DNA of 64,000 nucleotides, taken from Salinispora cortesiana (GTDB taxonomy: Bacteria > Actinomycetota > Actinomycetes > Mycobacteriales > Micromonosporaceae). The notes under the pieces are model-generated. The model did no database searches. It was not told the DNA's origin and worked only from the letters and a program-made list of their open reading frames with translations. Every line of letters starts with the position of its first letter. Position 1 is the stretch's first letter. The stretch spans positions 103,318-167,317 of the forward strand of contig NZ_AXVR01000004.1 of the NCBI RefSeq assembly GCF_000484695.1, in the 5' to 3' direction. Both the position numbers and the translations under genes were made by a program. Of this stretch, positions 33,664 to 42,038 are shown in pieces.

Positions 33664-35355
33664 TTACTCCCCTTCTGCTGCGGTACTGCCACGCACGTTA
33701 TCGCGCTGGGGTGACGAACCAACCACCACGGCCACCGTTGTGCCGCTCGGCTGCCGCGGCCGGATCTCCAGTCGACCTCGGATACGTTCCGCCCTCTCCG
33801 CCATGATTGCAAGGCCGTAATGCCCGTCCGTACGCTGGTCGGAGATTCCGTGACCGTCATCCGACACTTCGATCTGGGCGTACGGCGGGTCCACCGCACA
33901 GGTGACCCAGAGGTTCGAGGCGCCAGCGTGCTTGCGGGCGTTGGCCACCGCCTCCTGGGCGATCCGCAGGAGCTCGGCCTCGGTGGCAGCGGGCAGGCGG
34001 GCGGTCGACTCGTCCAGCGACAGGTGTACCCGCAGGCCGCCGGAGACCCCGACCGTGCGGGCGTACTCGGCGATGGCGGCGGCGAGGCCGCCGTGCCGGT
34101 CCACCTCGCTGCGCAGCTCGAAGAGGCTGAGCCGCAGCTCGGTGATGACCCGGGTGACCTCCTGCCGTAGCCCACGCAGCGACTCAGCGGTCTCCTCGGT
34201 GTCCTCGTGCACCGTGGCCAGGGCGTTGTCGATGCCGTAGCCGACCATCACCAGCTCCTGGGCCACCCCGTCGTGGATCTCCCGGGCGAGTCGTTGCCGC
34301 TCCTCGTTGGTGGCCAGGGAGTGCACCTCGTCGAAGAGCAGGGCCGCCTCCAGGCGCAGCGCGGCGGGGGAGGTCAGCCCGGTCGCCCGGGCCACGACCG
34401 TGGGCGGGTACGCGTTCGCGACGTCCGCCTCCAGCACCACCAACCCGACCGTACGCACCCCGGCGACCAGCGGAACGATCAGCGCGGAGACCTCCCCACC
34501 GACGGGTGAGCGGGCTTGCGAGTGCGCGGCGGTCTGTGGCTGTTGGCTGGCCCACGCGTCGGCGATCGCCGAGTCCGCGTCCAGTGTGGTCTCCCAGTCC
34601 ACCCGGTCGGTTCCGCACTGGGCCAGGACCACCAGCCGTCCACCACCGCTGGCCGACAGGACGGCCGCCCGATCCGCCCGGGCCAGCGTCCGCAGCTCCT
34701 CCAACAGGTGTTCGGAGATGCCGCCCGGGTCCAGTGTGGCGCCAGGTAGCTGTCGAGCCACTGTGCGTAGCTGGGTAAGGAGGCGGGTCGCCTCCGCGTA
34801 CGGCTGGGGCTTGCTGTCGCTGCGCGCCCGGATCACTCGGTGCAGGGTTCGCGCCGCATAGAGCCCGAGGCCGGAGAGGGTTAGCCACTGGGCGCTGACC
34901 GCCAGGTAGCCAACCTGGAAGAGCTGCCGCTGGCCGTCGACCTCGGTCAGCGCCCCGGCCAGCAGCAGGGTGAGACCGATGATCGCCAGCAGCCCCGAGC
35001 CCTCGCGGAAGCGTCGGCGCAGGGCTGTGACGGTGATCGGGACGGTCAGGTATGGCAGCACCGCGGAGGCGCCCAACCCGGCGTTCTGCATGCCGACCGT
35101 CGCCACCGAGGCGACGTGGCTGGTGGCGAGCCCCAGCACCACCACCTCGGCACCTCGGCTCAGCGGCCCGAGTCGGTCGTGTGTCGGTGCGAGTAGCGCC
35201 GGCAGGCCCGCCGCCGCCAGGAGCGCGATCCACCACAGTTGGGCGAGGTCATGCGTGGCGAGCAGGCTCAGTACCGCCACCAGGGCCAGCATCACTACGC
35301 GCGCGGCAGCGGCGAGGGGATGCGGTCGGGGCAGTCTCGGAGTGGAGGCGGGCAC
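33664..35355 (-). CDS. Membrane sensor histidine kinase (HisKA_3, GAF-like)
   Basis: A 563-residue NarX/DesK-type kinase. About six transmembrane segments occupy residues 15-170 (RVVMLALVAVLSLLA, WWIALLAAAGLPALL and others). A GAF-like segment spans ~195-345 (DRAAVLSASGGGRLVVLAQC). The dimerisation and phospho-acceptor region has EERQRLAREIHDGVAQELVM with its His (~365), and the ATPase domain shows RIAQEAVANARKHAGAS, EVSDDGHGI and GHYGLAIMAERAERIRG. It phosphorylates the regulator encoded next to it; the signal is unknown. The GTG start is seven bases after TACCAT, suggesting a leaderless mRNA. Confidence 0.93.
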   Translation of the reverse strand: MPASTPRLPRPHPLAAAARVVMLALVAVLSLLATHDLAQLWWIALLAAAGLPALLAPTHDRLGPLSRGAEVVVLGLATSHVASVATVGMQNAGLGASAVLPYLTVPITVTALRRRFREGSGLLAIIGLTLLLAGALTEVDGQRQLFQVGYLAVSAQWLTLSGLGLYAARTLHRVIRARSDSKPQPYAEATRLLTQLRTVARQLPGATLDPGGISEHLLEELRTLARADRAAVLSASGGGRLVVLAQCGTDRVDWETTLDADSAIADAWASQQPQTAAHSQARSPVGGEVSALIVPLVAGVRTVGLVVLEADVANAYPPTVVARATGLTSPAALRLEAALLFDEVHSLATNEERQRLAREIHDGVAQELVMVGYGIDNALATVHEDTEETAESLRGLRQEVTRVITELRLSLFELRSEVDRHGGLAAAIAEYARTVGVSGGLRVHLSLDESTARLPAATEAELLRIAQEAVANARKHAGASNLWVTCAVDPPYAQIEVSDDGHGISDQRTDGHYGLAIMAERAERIRGRLEIRPRQPSGTTVAVVVGSSPQRDNVRGSTAAEGE

Positions 35356-35362
35356 GTGACGG

Positions 35363-35368
35363 ATGGTA
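35363..35368 (-). promoter_or_regulatory. -10 box TACCAT, leaderless start of the kinase gene
   Basis: TACCAT fits TANNNT and stands seven bases before GTG 35355. It lies between the end of fadD15 and the kinase start, so the two-component pair has its own promoter. Confidence 0.5.
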
Positions 35369-35369
35369 G

Positions 35370-37169
35370 TCAGCTTCGGTAGATATCAGCGATTTCAGCA
35401 GCGTACGACTTGTGCACTATTTGTCGTTTTACTTTGAGGGACGGGGTCAGCTCGCCGGTCGTCTCGGTGAAGTCCCGGGGAAGGATCCGGAAGACTCTGA
35501 TGGCCTCGGCCCGGGACACGGCGCGGTTGGCCGTGTCGATCGCGGACTGGATCTCGGACCGCAGCCCCTCATGTTCGCGTAGCTGCTCGACCGGGGTGTT
35601 CGCGGGCAGGCCCGCCTCCGCCAGCCATGCTGGCAGCGCCTCCTCATCCACGGTGACCAACGCCGCGACGAAGGGCTGCCGGTCGCCGACCACCACACAC
35701 TGGCTGACCAGCGGGTGCGCCCGGACCTGATCCTCAAGGACCGCCGGAGCGACGTTCTTGCCGCCCGCGGTGACGATGATCTCCTTCTTCCGGCCGGTGA
35801 TCCGCAGGTAGCCGTCGTTGTCGAGCTGGCCCAGATCGCCGGTGCGGAACCAGCCGTCGGTGGTGAGCACGTCCGCGCTGGCGGCCTCGTTACGCCAGTA
35901 GCCCTTGAAGATCAGATCTCCGGCGATGAGGACCTCGCCGTCGTCGTCGATCCGGATGGTCGCTCCGGGCAGCGGGCGGCCGACACTGCCGATCCGGATG
36001 GCGTCGGGCAGGTTGGCGGAGGCGGCGGGGGAGGTTTCGGTCAGCCCGTACCCCTCGTAGATGGTCACCCCCACGCCACGGAAGAAGTGTCCGAGCCGCG
36101 CGCCGAGTGGCGCACCACCGGAGATCGCGTCGCTGCACCGTCCGCCGAGCGCGCCCCGCAGCTTGCGGTAGGCCAGTCGGTCGAAGAGCGCGTGCTGCAC
36201 CCGGAGCGCCAAACCGGGCCCGGTCGAGGTCTCCAGCGCCTCGCTGTAGGCGATGGCGACGGCCTCGGCGCGGGCGAAGATGCGGCCCTTGCCGGCCGCC
36301 TCTGCCTTCTGCTTGGCGCTGTTGTAGACCTTCTCGAAGACCCGGGGGACGGAGAGCACGAACGTGGGGCGAACCGTCTGCAACCGGGGGAGCAGGTCGT
36401 TGGTGTCCGGGCAGTGGGCCATCGTGGCGCGCGCCTGCACCACACCGACCTGGATCAGCCGGGCGAAGGCGTGTGCGAGCGGCAGGAACAGCAGGGTGGA
36501 GGCGCCCGGGCCGAACAGGTTGGGCAGCACCGGCACGGCGTTGGCCACGTCGGCGAACATGCTGCGGTGGGTCAGCATGCACCCCTTGGGGCGGCCGGTG
36601 GTGCCGCTGGTGTACACGATGGTGGCGAGGTCGTCGGCGCGTACGGCCGCGCGCCGCTGCTCGATCTCGGTCGGGTCAACCGACTCGCCGTCGGTGACCA
36701 ACTCGTCTATCGCACCGAGGTCGATCTGCCACACGTTTGCCAGCTCGGGGACCCGGTCCCGGATGCCGGCGACCAGCTCGGCGTGCGCGTCCGTCTCCAC
36801 CAGGATGGCGACCGCCCCCGAGTCGGACAGGATCCAGGCGGCCTGCTCGGCGCTGGAGGTTTCGTAGATCGGCACGGTGATCGCGCCGGCGGCCCAGATC
36901 GCGTAGTCGAACAGCGTCCACTCGTACCGGGTGCGGCTCATCAGCCCGACCCGGTCGCCGGGCTGTACCCCGGCTGCTACCAGGCCGCGTGCCACCGCGA
37001 CCACCTCGTCGCGGAACTGCCGGCAGGTAACGTCGACCCAGGTGTCGTCGGCACCCGCACGGATGAACTGCACCACGTCTGGGGCCACCTCAGCGTTTTC
37101 CCAGACCGGATCGGTTAGATTGGCCGAGTCGCCGACGGTGACGATCGGTGGGACGGAGAACTCGCGCAC
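35370..37169 (-). CDS. fadD15: Long-chain fatty acid-CoA ligase, FadD15 type
   Basis: A 599-residue ANL-superfamily enzyme that activates fatty acids to acyl-CoA via acyl-AMP. The P-loop is IVYTSGTTGRPKGCMLTH (about 180-197). FVLSVPRVFEKVYNSA and SGGAPLGARLGHFF, GYGLTETSP (~360-368), WFRTGDLGQLDNDGYLRITG (~440-459) and RKKEIIVTAGGKNVAP follow. The C-terminus LTPSLKVKRQIVHKSY carries the adenylation Lys region. Start GTG 37169 has GAGGAG seven bases upstream. The gene order next to an SRPBCC protein, as recalled for mycobacterial Rv2185c-Rv2187, supports the FadD15 assignment. Confidence 0.92.
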   Translation of the reverse strand: MREFSVPPIVTVGDSANLTDPVWENAEVAPDVVQFIRAGADDTWVDVTCRQFRDEVVAVARGLVAAGVQPGDRVGLMSRTRYEWTLFDYAIWAAGAITVPIYETSSAEQAAWILSDSGAVAILVETDAHAELVAGIRDRVPELANVWQIDLGAIDELVTDGESVDPTEIEQRRAAVRADDLATIVYTSGTTGRPKGCMLTHRSMFADVANAVPVLPNLFGPGASTLLFLPLAHAFARLIQVGVVQARATMAHCPDTNDLLPRLQTVRPTFVLSVPRVFEKVYNSAKQKAEAAGKGRIFARAEAVAIAYSEALETSTGPGLALRVQHALFDRLAYRKLRGALGGRCSDAISGGAPLGARLGHFFRGVGVTIYEGYGLTETSPAASANLPDAIRIGSVGRPLPGATIRIDDDGEVLIAGDLIFKGYWRNEAASADVLTTDGWFRTGDLGQLDNDGYLRITGRKKEIIVTAGGKNVAPAVLEDQVRAHPLVSQCVVVGDRQPFVAALVTVDEEALPAWLAEAGLPANTPVEQLREHEGLRSEIQSAIDTANRAVSRAEAIRVFRILPRDFTETTGELTPSLKVKRQIVHKSYAAEIADIYRS

Positions 37170-37283
37170 CTGCACTCTCCTCGTGTTCACGCTGGCCGGG
37201 CAGGCCGCCCTCACGGTCGGCTCTGTCGCAACCTACCCGTCCAACGCGGCGGGTGGTGCAGACAGGTTCGTCACATGGCCAGG

Positions 37284-37289
37284 TAGCCT
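37284..37289 (+). promoter_or_regulatory. -10 box TAGCCT, leaderless start of the SRPBCC gene
   Basis: TAGCCT is followed by six C residues and the ATG at 37296, the leaderless arrangement. Confidence 0.6.
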
Positions 37290-37295
37290 CCCCCC

Positions 37296-37739
37296 ATGGC
37301 GGACTCCTCCATCCAGTCGATCACGATCGGTGCGGCACCGGAAAGGGTGGCGGCGGTCATCTGCGACTTGCCCCGCTACCCCGAATGGACCGACGCGTTG
37401 CGGCAGGTGGAGGTTCTCGAAGAGTACGCCGACGGCCACGCCCGCCAGGTGCGGTTCACCCTCGACGCCGGCGTTCTGGCGGACGAGTATGTGCTGGTCT
37501 ACGAGTACGCAGACGACCTCAGCCGGATCGGGTGGCACCTGGCGGCGCCCTCCCGAATGCAGCGCACCCAGCGTGGTTCGTACGAACTGGTGGGCAACGC
37601 CGACGGCACGACCACGGTGACCTACACGCTGGAGGTCGAGCTGTCGGTCGGGATGCTTGGGATGTTCCGCCGCAAGGCTGAGAGAATGATCATGGAAGCC
37701 GCGTTGAAGCAGCTCAAGCGCCGGGTAGAAAGCACCTGA
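37296..37739 (+). CDS. SRPBCC-fold (START/polyketide cyclase-like) protein
   Basis: A 147-residue single-domain protein of the SRPBCC/coenzyme Q-binding superfamily. Typical blocks are SIQSITIGAAPERVAAVICD, LPRYPEWTDALRQVEVLEEY and TTVTYTLEVELSVGMLGM. It has a hydrophobic ligand cavity by family knowledge; the ligand is unknown, perhaps a lipid given the adjacent acyl-CoA ligase. Mycobacterial Rv2185c is the likely equivalent. The ATG is probably leaderless. A hypothetical gene with a CxxC motif follows 41 bases downstream. Confidence 0.88.
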   Translation: MADSSIQSITIGAAPERVAAVICDLPRYPEWTDALRQVEVLEEYADGHARQVRFTLDAGVLADEYVLVYEYADDLSRIGWHLAAPSRMQRTQRGSYELVGNADGTTTVTYTLEVELSVGMLGMFRRKAERMIMEAALKQLKRRVEST

Positions 37740-37780
37740 CGTGCCGCAGTAACGCGGCCGTTTCGATAGAGGAGCCGACC

Positions 37781-38404
37781 ATGGGGGCAACGGATCCGGG
37801 TTCGGCCCGGGAAGAGGCGGAACGACTGGTCGCGACTCTGTTGGCCGCGGCGCGGCTCTCCGCAGCTGGCGCGGAGGGTGGCACCTCATGGGATCCGCTC
37901 GGTGGGATTGTCTCGAGTGTTCTTGGTCACGCCGGGAGTTCGACCGGTGCCGGTCTGTCGACCGGTACGGCGGAATGCTGCATCTGCCCGCTCTGCCGGG
38001 CGATTGTCGCCTTACGGGACCCGAGTCCGGAATTCGCCGAGCGGCTCGCCACCGGAGCCGGTGATCTGGCTGCCGGAGTGGCGAGCTTGCTCCGGGCATT
38101 CGCCTCGGCGCAGTCGGCCCCCGCCTCGGCGGCGGACCCCACCGCGGAAACCGCGGCACCGGAGATGCCAACCCCGGTGTGGCAGGCAGCCACCCGGAGC
38201 AGGCATGATTCTCCGTCGGCGCCCGAGGGGGATGCCTGGTCCGCCGCGACTCGGGCGGAGGAGGCCCCCAGCCCGGCCGCCGCACCGCCCGTCAACGTCG
38301 CCGGGTCGGCCGCGACAGAGAAGGTACCGGCGACGGCTGACCGTCCCGTGGTGCCCGCCGCCCGGGCACCCGGCGACATGGGCGAGAGCGCCCGAGGGGC
38401 CTGA
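37781..38404 (+). CDS. Conserved hypothetical protein with CICPLC motif
   Basis: A 207-residue protein I cannot assign. The N-terminal half has a helix (REEAERLVATLLAAARLSAAG) and a cysteine cluster GTAECCICPLCRAIVALR (about 62-79) that could bind zinc, then an amphipathic helix (PEFAERLATGAGDLAAGVAS). The second half (from ~110) is low-complexity Ala/Pro/Glu with no fold. ATG 37781 has GAGGAG six bases upstream. It lies directly before the ROK glucokinase; a gene in this place is also recalled before glkA in Streptomyces, suggesting a linked but unknown role. Confidence 0.75.
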   Translation: MGATDPGSAREEAERLVATLLAAARLSAAGAEGGTSWDPLGGIVSSVLGHAGSSTGAGLSTGTAECCICPLCRAIVALRDPSPEFAERLATGAGDLAAGVASLLRAFASAQSAPASAADPTAETAAPEMPTPVWQAATRSRHDSPSAPEGDAWSAATRAEEAPSPAAAPPVNVAGSAATEKVPATADRPVVPAARAPGDMGESARGA

Positions 38405-38473
38405 CCCAGCACCCCCGACCCGACCGGGGTAAAGCCCGCGGGCCGGGCAGTACAGCAGAGGGGAGTGGCAGCG

Positions 38474-39421
38474 GTGACGCTGACCATCGGAGTGGACGTC
38501 GGCGGGACGAAGGTCGCAGCCGGCGTCGTGGACGACACGGGCACGGTGCTCGTGCAGACCCGACGGGACACTCCCGCGGATGATGTCGGCAAGACCTGTG
38601 ACGTCATCGTCGAGGTGACTCGAGAGCTGGCCGAGGGCCGGGCGATCGAGGGGGTCGGCATCGGCGCGGCCGGCTGGATCGACGCCAGTCGTTCAACTGT
38701 GCTCTTCGCCCCGAACCTCGCCTGGCGGGACGAGCCGCTGCGCGAGTTCGTCAACGGAGCCACCAACCTGCCGGTGATCGTGGAGAACGACGCCAACGTG
38801 GCCGCCTGGGCGGAGTTCCGCTACGGCGCGGCCCGCGATGCCGAGGACTCGATGGTCATGTTCACCATCGGCACCGGGGTTGGCGGCGGCATCGTGCTCG
38901 GCGGCGAGTTGGTGCGGGGCGCGCATGGCATCGCTGCCGAGCTGGGACACATGCTCACCGTGCCGGACGGGCACCAGTGCGGCTGCGGCCGGCTGGGCTG
39001 CATCGAGCAGTACGCCAGCGGGAGCGCCCTGGTGCGCTTCGCCCGAGCCGCAGCCCGCCAGGAACCGCACCGCGCTGCCGCCCTGTTGACGTGTGCCGGT
39101 GGCGACGTTGACGCGATCACCGGCCGGATGATCACCACCGCGGCACAGGACGGCGACCTGGTCTCCACCGAGGCCTTCGCCCAGGTCGGCCACTGGCTCG
39201 GCAGCGGCCTCGCCGACCTGGCGCAGATCCTGGACCCGCAGGTGTTGGTGGTCGGCGGTGGCGTCGTCGAAGCCGGTGAACTGCTGCTGGGACCGGCCCG
39301 CTCCTCCTATACCGAGGCGCTCGCGCAGCGGGGCCGGCTGCCGGTGGCGCAGATTTGTCCCGCCAAGCTCGGCAACAACGCCGGTCTTATCGGCGCTGCC
39401 GATCTCGCCCGTCAGATCTAG
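38474..39421 (+). CDS. glkA: ROK-family glucokinase
   Basis: Phosphorylates glucose with ATP; in Streptomyces the ROK glucokinase GlkA also mediates carbon catabolite repression. The 315-residue product has the ATP-binding IGVDVGGTKVAAGVVDD (about 5-21), ENDANVAAWAEFRYGAAR (~99-116) with the catalytic Asp, GTGVGGGIVLGGELVRGAHG, ELGHM with the zinc His, and the ROK zinc cluster CGCGRLGCIEQYASGSAL (~174-191). I prefer GTG 38474 over GTG 38465 because GAGGGGAG then stands eight bases upstream and the protein begins TLTIGVDVGG. Confidence 0.93.
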   Translation: MTLTIGVDVGGTKVAAGVVDDTGTVLVQTRRDTPADDVGKTCDVIVEVTRELAEGRAIEGVGIGAAGWIDASRSTVLFAPNLAWRDEPLREFVNGATNLPVIVENDANVAAWAEFRYGAARDAEDSMVMFTIGTGVGGGIVLGGELVRGAHGIAAELGHMLTVPDGHQCGCGRLGCIEQYASGSALVRFARAAARQEPHRAAALLTCAGGDVDAITGRMITTAAQDGDLVSTEAFAQVGHWLGSGLADLAQILDPQVLVVGGGVVEAGELLLGPARSSYTEALAQRGRLPVAQICPAKLGNNAGLIGAADLARQI

Positions 39422-39748
39422 GACGCAGGCCGACACCAGCGCCGGGCGACCCAGCGCCGCCGCAGGTCGGGGTTGTACAGCATCCACGGTCGGCGGGACG
39501 ACCCGGCGGCGGTGATCCAGATCACGGCGCGACGGGTGACTCCCGGTCGGCGCGGGGCGGATCTGAACGAGGGGCCGGATGGGTCGGCGCGGGCGGTGGT
39601 GGCGGCCGGTGCACCCGCCTGGTCCTGGCCGACCTGCTACTGCCCGCGCCCGACTGACAGCCGGGCGGATGGGCTGGACATTGGGCATCCGATGTGGGCA
39701 GGATGCTGCGCGACCCGGCATCCGTGCCGCACCTAAGGAGATGCCTCG
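39422..39748. other. Gene-free gap between glkA and the monooxygenase gene
   Basis: No gene can be supported. On the minus strand an open frame of about 72 codons ends at 39418 with protein-like sense (PWMLYNPDLRRRW near its end) but has no usable start, so it could be a remnant. The last ~40 bases before 39749 hold the AAGGAGATG ribosome site of the next gene. Confidence 0.4.
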
Positions 39749-41155
39749 GTGACCACCTCCACCGATCACGGCCGGCCCGACCCGGAGTCGAGCACTCTTG
39801 ACCTTAACCGTGACGGCCGCTCCGTCTCCGACCGTGGTGAGACTGTCTGCGTGATCGGGGCGGGCCCGAGCGGGCTGACCGCGATCAAGAATTTGACCGA
39901 GCACGGGTTCGGTGTCGACTGCTACGAGCGGGAGACCGGAGTCGGCGGGGTGTGGAATTGGCGGCACGACCGCAGCCCGGTCTACGCCAGCACGCACCTG
40001 ATCTCGTCGCGTCCGTTAACCCAGTTCCCCGACTTCCCGATGCCCGACGACTGGCCGGACTACCCGCATCACAGTCAACTGCTCTCCTATCTCGAGCGGT
40101 ACGCGGACCACTTCGATCTGCGCCGGCACGTCTGGTTCGGCACGGAGGTGGTGCGGGTCGAGCCGGTTGACGGCGACCGGTGGGACGTCACGACCCGCAG
40201 CACCGGTGGCTACGGCCCGGAGCGGACCTCCCGATACGCCGCGGTCGTGGTCGCCAACGGCCACAACTGGTCACCGAAGCTGCCCGACTACGAGGGCCTT
40301 GCCGAGTTCCGCGGTGATGTCATGCACGCCGCGGCCTACCAGGATCCGGCGCAGCTGCGGGGCAGACGCGTGCTCGTGGTCGGTGCCGGCAACACCGGCT
40401 GCGACATCGCTGCCGAGGCCGCCCAGCAGGCCGCTCACTGCTGGCACTCCACGCGCCGTGGCTACTGGTACGCGCCGAAGTATCTCCTCGGCCGTCCGGC
40501 CGACCAGCTCAACGATGTGCTGCTGGCGCTGCGGTTGCCCCGGCGGCTCCGCCAGTGGCTCTTTCACCGCCTCCTCCGGGCGAGTGTGGGGGACCTGACC
40601 CGTTTCGGTCTCCCGCGGCCCGACCACCGGATGCTGGAGACGCATCCGATCGTGAACAGTCAACTTGTCTACTACCTGAGCCATGGCCGGGTCACTCCGG
40701 TGCCGGACGCCGTCCGCTTCCACCCAGACTCCGTCGAGTTGGCGGACGGCCGACAGGTCGACCCGGAGCTAGTCGTGTTCGCCACCGGCTACCTGCCCCG
40801 GTTCGAGTTTCTCGACCCGAAGATTCTTGGCGACGATGGCATGACCGGGCGTCCGGCGCTGTGGCTCAACGCCTTTGTGCCGAATCATCCGACGCTCGCC
40901 GTGGCTGGCCTGGTACAGCCGGATTCCGGCGTCTTCCCGCTGTCCCACTGGCAGAGTGTGCTCTTCGCCCGGTTGCTGCGACTGCGGGAGACCCGGCCCA
41001 GCAAGGCGGCAGCCTTCGCCGCCACGGTGACCGCGCGGGCGGGGGAGCGCTACGCCGGGCCGGTCAAGGAGAGCAGCCGGCACTGGTTCGAGGTCGGTCA
41101 CGCCGACTACCTGCGCGCCCTGCAGCGCGCCCTGCACAACCTGGAGGCCAAGTGA
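39749..41155 (+). CDS. Flavin-containing monooxygenase (FMO/BVMO class)
   Basis: A 468-residue FAD- and NADPH-dependent oxygenase. The FAD Rossmann motif is VIGAGPSGLTAIKNLTEHG (about 34-52), ending in CYERETGVGGVWNW. The FMO-identifying stretch is FRGDVMHAAAYQDP (~188-201). The NADPH motif is VLVVGAGNTGCDIAAEAA (~209-226), and the late VVFATGYLPRFEFL is typical. It would oxygenate a heteroatom or ketone; the substrate is unknown. GTG 39749 has AAGGAG eight bases upstream. A copy of an intergenic repeat follows its stop, and the next gene encodes a hydrolase-fold protein that may be its operon partner. Confidence 0.88.
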   Translation: MTTSTDHGRPDPESSTLDLNRDGRSVSDRGETVCVIGAGPSGLTAIKNLTEHGFGVDCYERETGVGGVWNWRHDRSPVYASTHLISSRPLTQFPDFPMPDDWPDYPHHSQLLSYLERYADHFDLRRHVWFGTEVVRVEPVDGDRWDVTTRSTGGYGPERTSRYAAVVVANGHNWSPKLPDYEGLAEFRGDVMHAAAYQDPAQLRGRRVLVVGAGNTGCDIAAEAAQQAAHCWHSTRRGYWYAPKYLLGRPADQLNDVLLALRLPRRLRQWLFHRLLRASVGDLTRFGLPRPDHRMLETHPIVNSQLVYYLSHGRVTPVPDAVRFHPDSVELADGRQVDPELVVFATGYLPRFEFLDPKILGDDGMTGRPALWLNAFVPNHPTLAVAGLVQPDSGVFPLSHWQSVLFARLLRLRETRPSKAAAFAATVTARAGERYAGPVKESSRHWFEVGHADYLRALQRALHNLEAK

Positions 41156-41157
41156 GT

Positions 41158-41187
41158 GCGAGGAGTGAGCTTGCGAGCCCCGCAGTC
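41158..41187 (+). repeat. Intergenic repeat, copy 1
   Basis: Thirty bases containing GAGTGAGCTTGCGAGCCCCG, identical to 63915-63944 and to the visible part at 63974-64000. It begins two bases after the monooxygenase stop and lies between two same-strand genes. The AGCGGAGGG that follows it serves as ribosome site for the next gene. Confidence 0.9.
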
Positions 41188-41207
41188 GCGAGCGGAGGGT
41201 TTATCCG

Positions 41208-42023
41208 GTGAGCCAGCAGGTACGGGTCATCCGGGGGCGGGAGTGGGCTCGCCCGGTCCGTCCGGTTCGGCGCGAGGTGCTCGAGGCCGTCCCCGGGCTA
41301 GATGAGGGCCGACCGCCGCTGTTGTTCGTCCCTGGCTTCGGTCACGGCGCGTGGGCGTTCGCCGAGCACTGGTTGGGGCATGCCGTCGAGCGCGGCTTTT
41401 CCGGGTACGCGTTGAGTCTGCGTGGGCAGTCTGGCAGCGGGCCGGCACCGGAGGCCACGCTGCGGGCGTACGCCCACGACGTGGTGCAGGCGGCCGCGGG
41501 GCTGCCCCGCCAGGCGGTGCTGGTCGGGCATGGTGCCGGGGCGCTGGTGGTTGCGCACGCCCTGGCCCGCTACCCGGCCCGCGCCGCTGTGTTGGTGGCC
41601 CCGGTCCTCGGTGGTTGGGCAACGGCGGTAGCGGCGCTGCGCCGTAACCCCCTGGGTACGCTGCCCGCGCTCGTTGGTGGCCGGCTGCGGTACAGCCGCG
41701 CCCAGTTGTTCGGTCCGGAACTGTCCCCGGATGAGGCGCGGCGGCACCTATCCCGGCTGGGCCGTCCCGCCCGACGTGCCCAGTGGCAGCTGCTGTTCGG
41801 GCGGGAGCCCGAGCCGGCTGTGGGCGACCCACCGGTGTTGGTGCTCGGCAGCCCGGAGGACCGGGTGGTGCCGCGTTCGGCGCTCACCCGGGCTGCCCGA
41901 CGGTACGCCTCGGCGCCGCTGTTCTTTCCCGGCATGGGCCACGACCTGATGCTGGACGCCGGGTGGCGGGAACCGATCGACGCGATCCTCGACTGGCTGG
42001 AGAAGGAGCCGTCCGGCGGCTGA
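41208..42023 (+). CDS. Alpha/beta-hydrolase-fold protein lacking the nucleophile Ser
   Basis: A 271-residue alpha/beta-hydrolase-fold protein. The oxyanion strand region is LLFVPGFGHGAWAFAEHWLG (about 38-57), the nucleophile elbow reads VLVGHGAGALVVAHAL (~104-119), and the Asp and His of a triad appear in LGSPEDRVVP and FPGMGHDLMLDAGW. In the elbow the expected GxSxG is GHGAG: the nucleophile Ser codon is a Gly codon (GGT). It is therefore probably not a classical esterase; it may be inactive or use another mechanism. GTG 41208 has GGAGGG eight bases upstream. It follows the flavin monooxygenase and could bind its product. Confidence 0.85.
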   Translation: MSQQVRVIRGREWARPVRPVRREVLEAVPGLDEGRPPLLFVPGFGHGAWAFAEHWLGHAVERGFSGYALSLRGQSGSGPAPEATLRAYAHDVVQAAAGLPRQAVLVGHGAGALVVAHALARYPARAAVLVAPVLGGWATAVAALRRNPLGTLPALVGGRLRYSRAQLFGPELSPDEARRHLSRLGRPARRAQWQLLFGREPEPAVGDPPVLVLGSPEDRVVPRSALTRAARRYASAPLFFPGMGHDLMLDAGWREPIDAILDWLEKEPSGG

Positions 42024-42038
42024 GCCCGGGTGGGTCGG

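Noticed and set aside
39418..39636. Protein-like minus-strand frame behind glkA
   Set aside because: It is open for about 72 codons but has only a late GTG and no ribosome site. It may be a remnant; not enough for a gene call.
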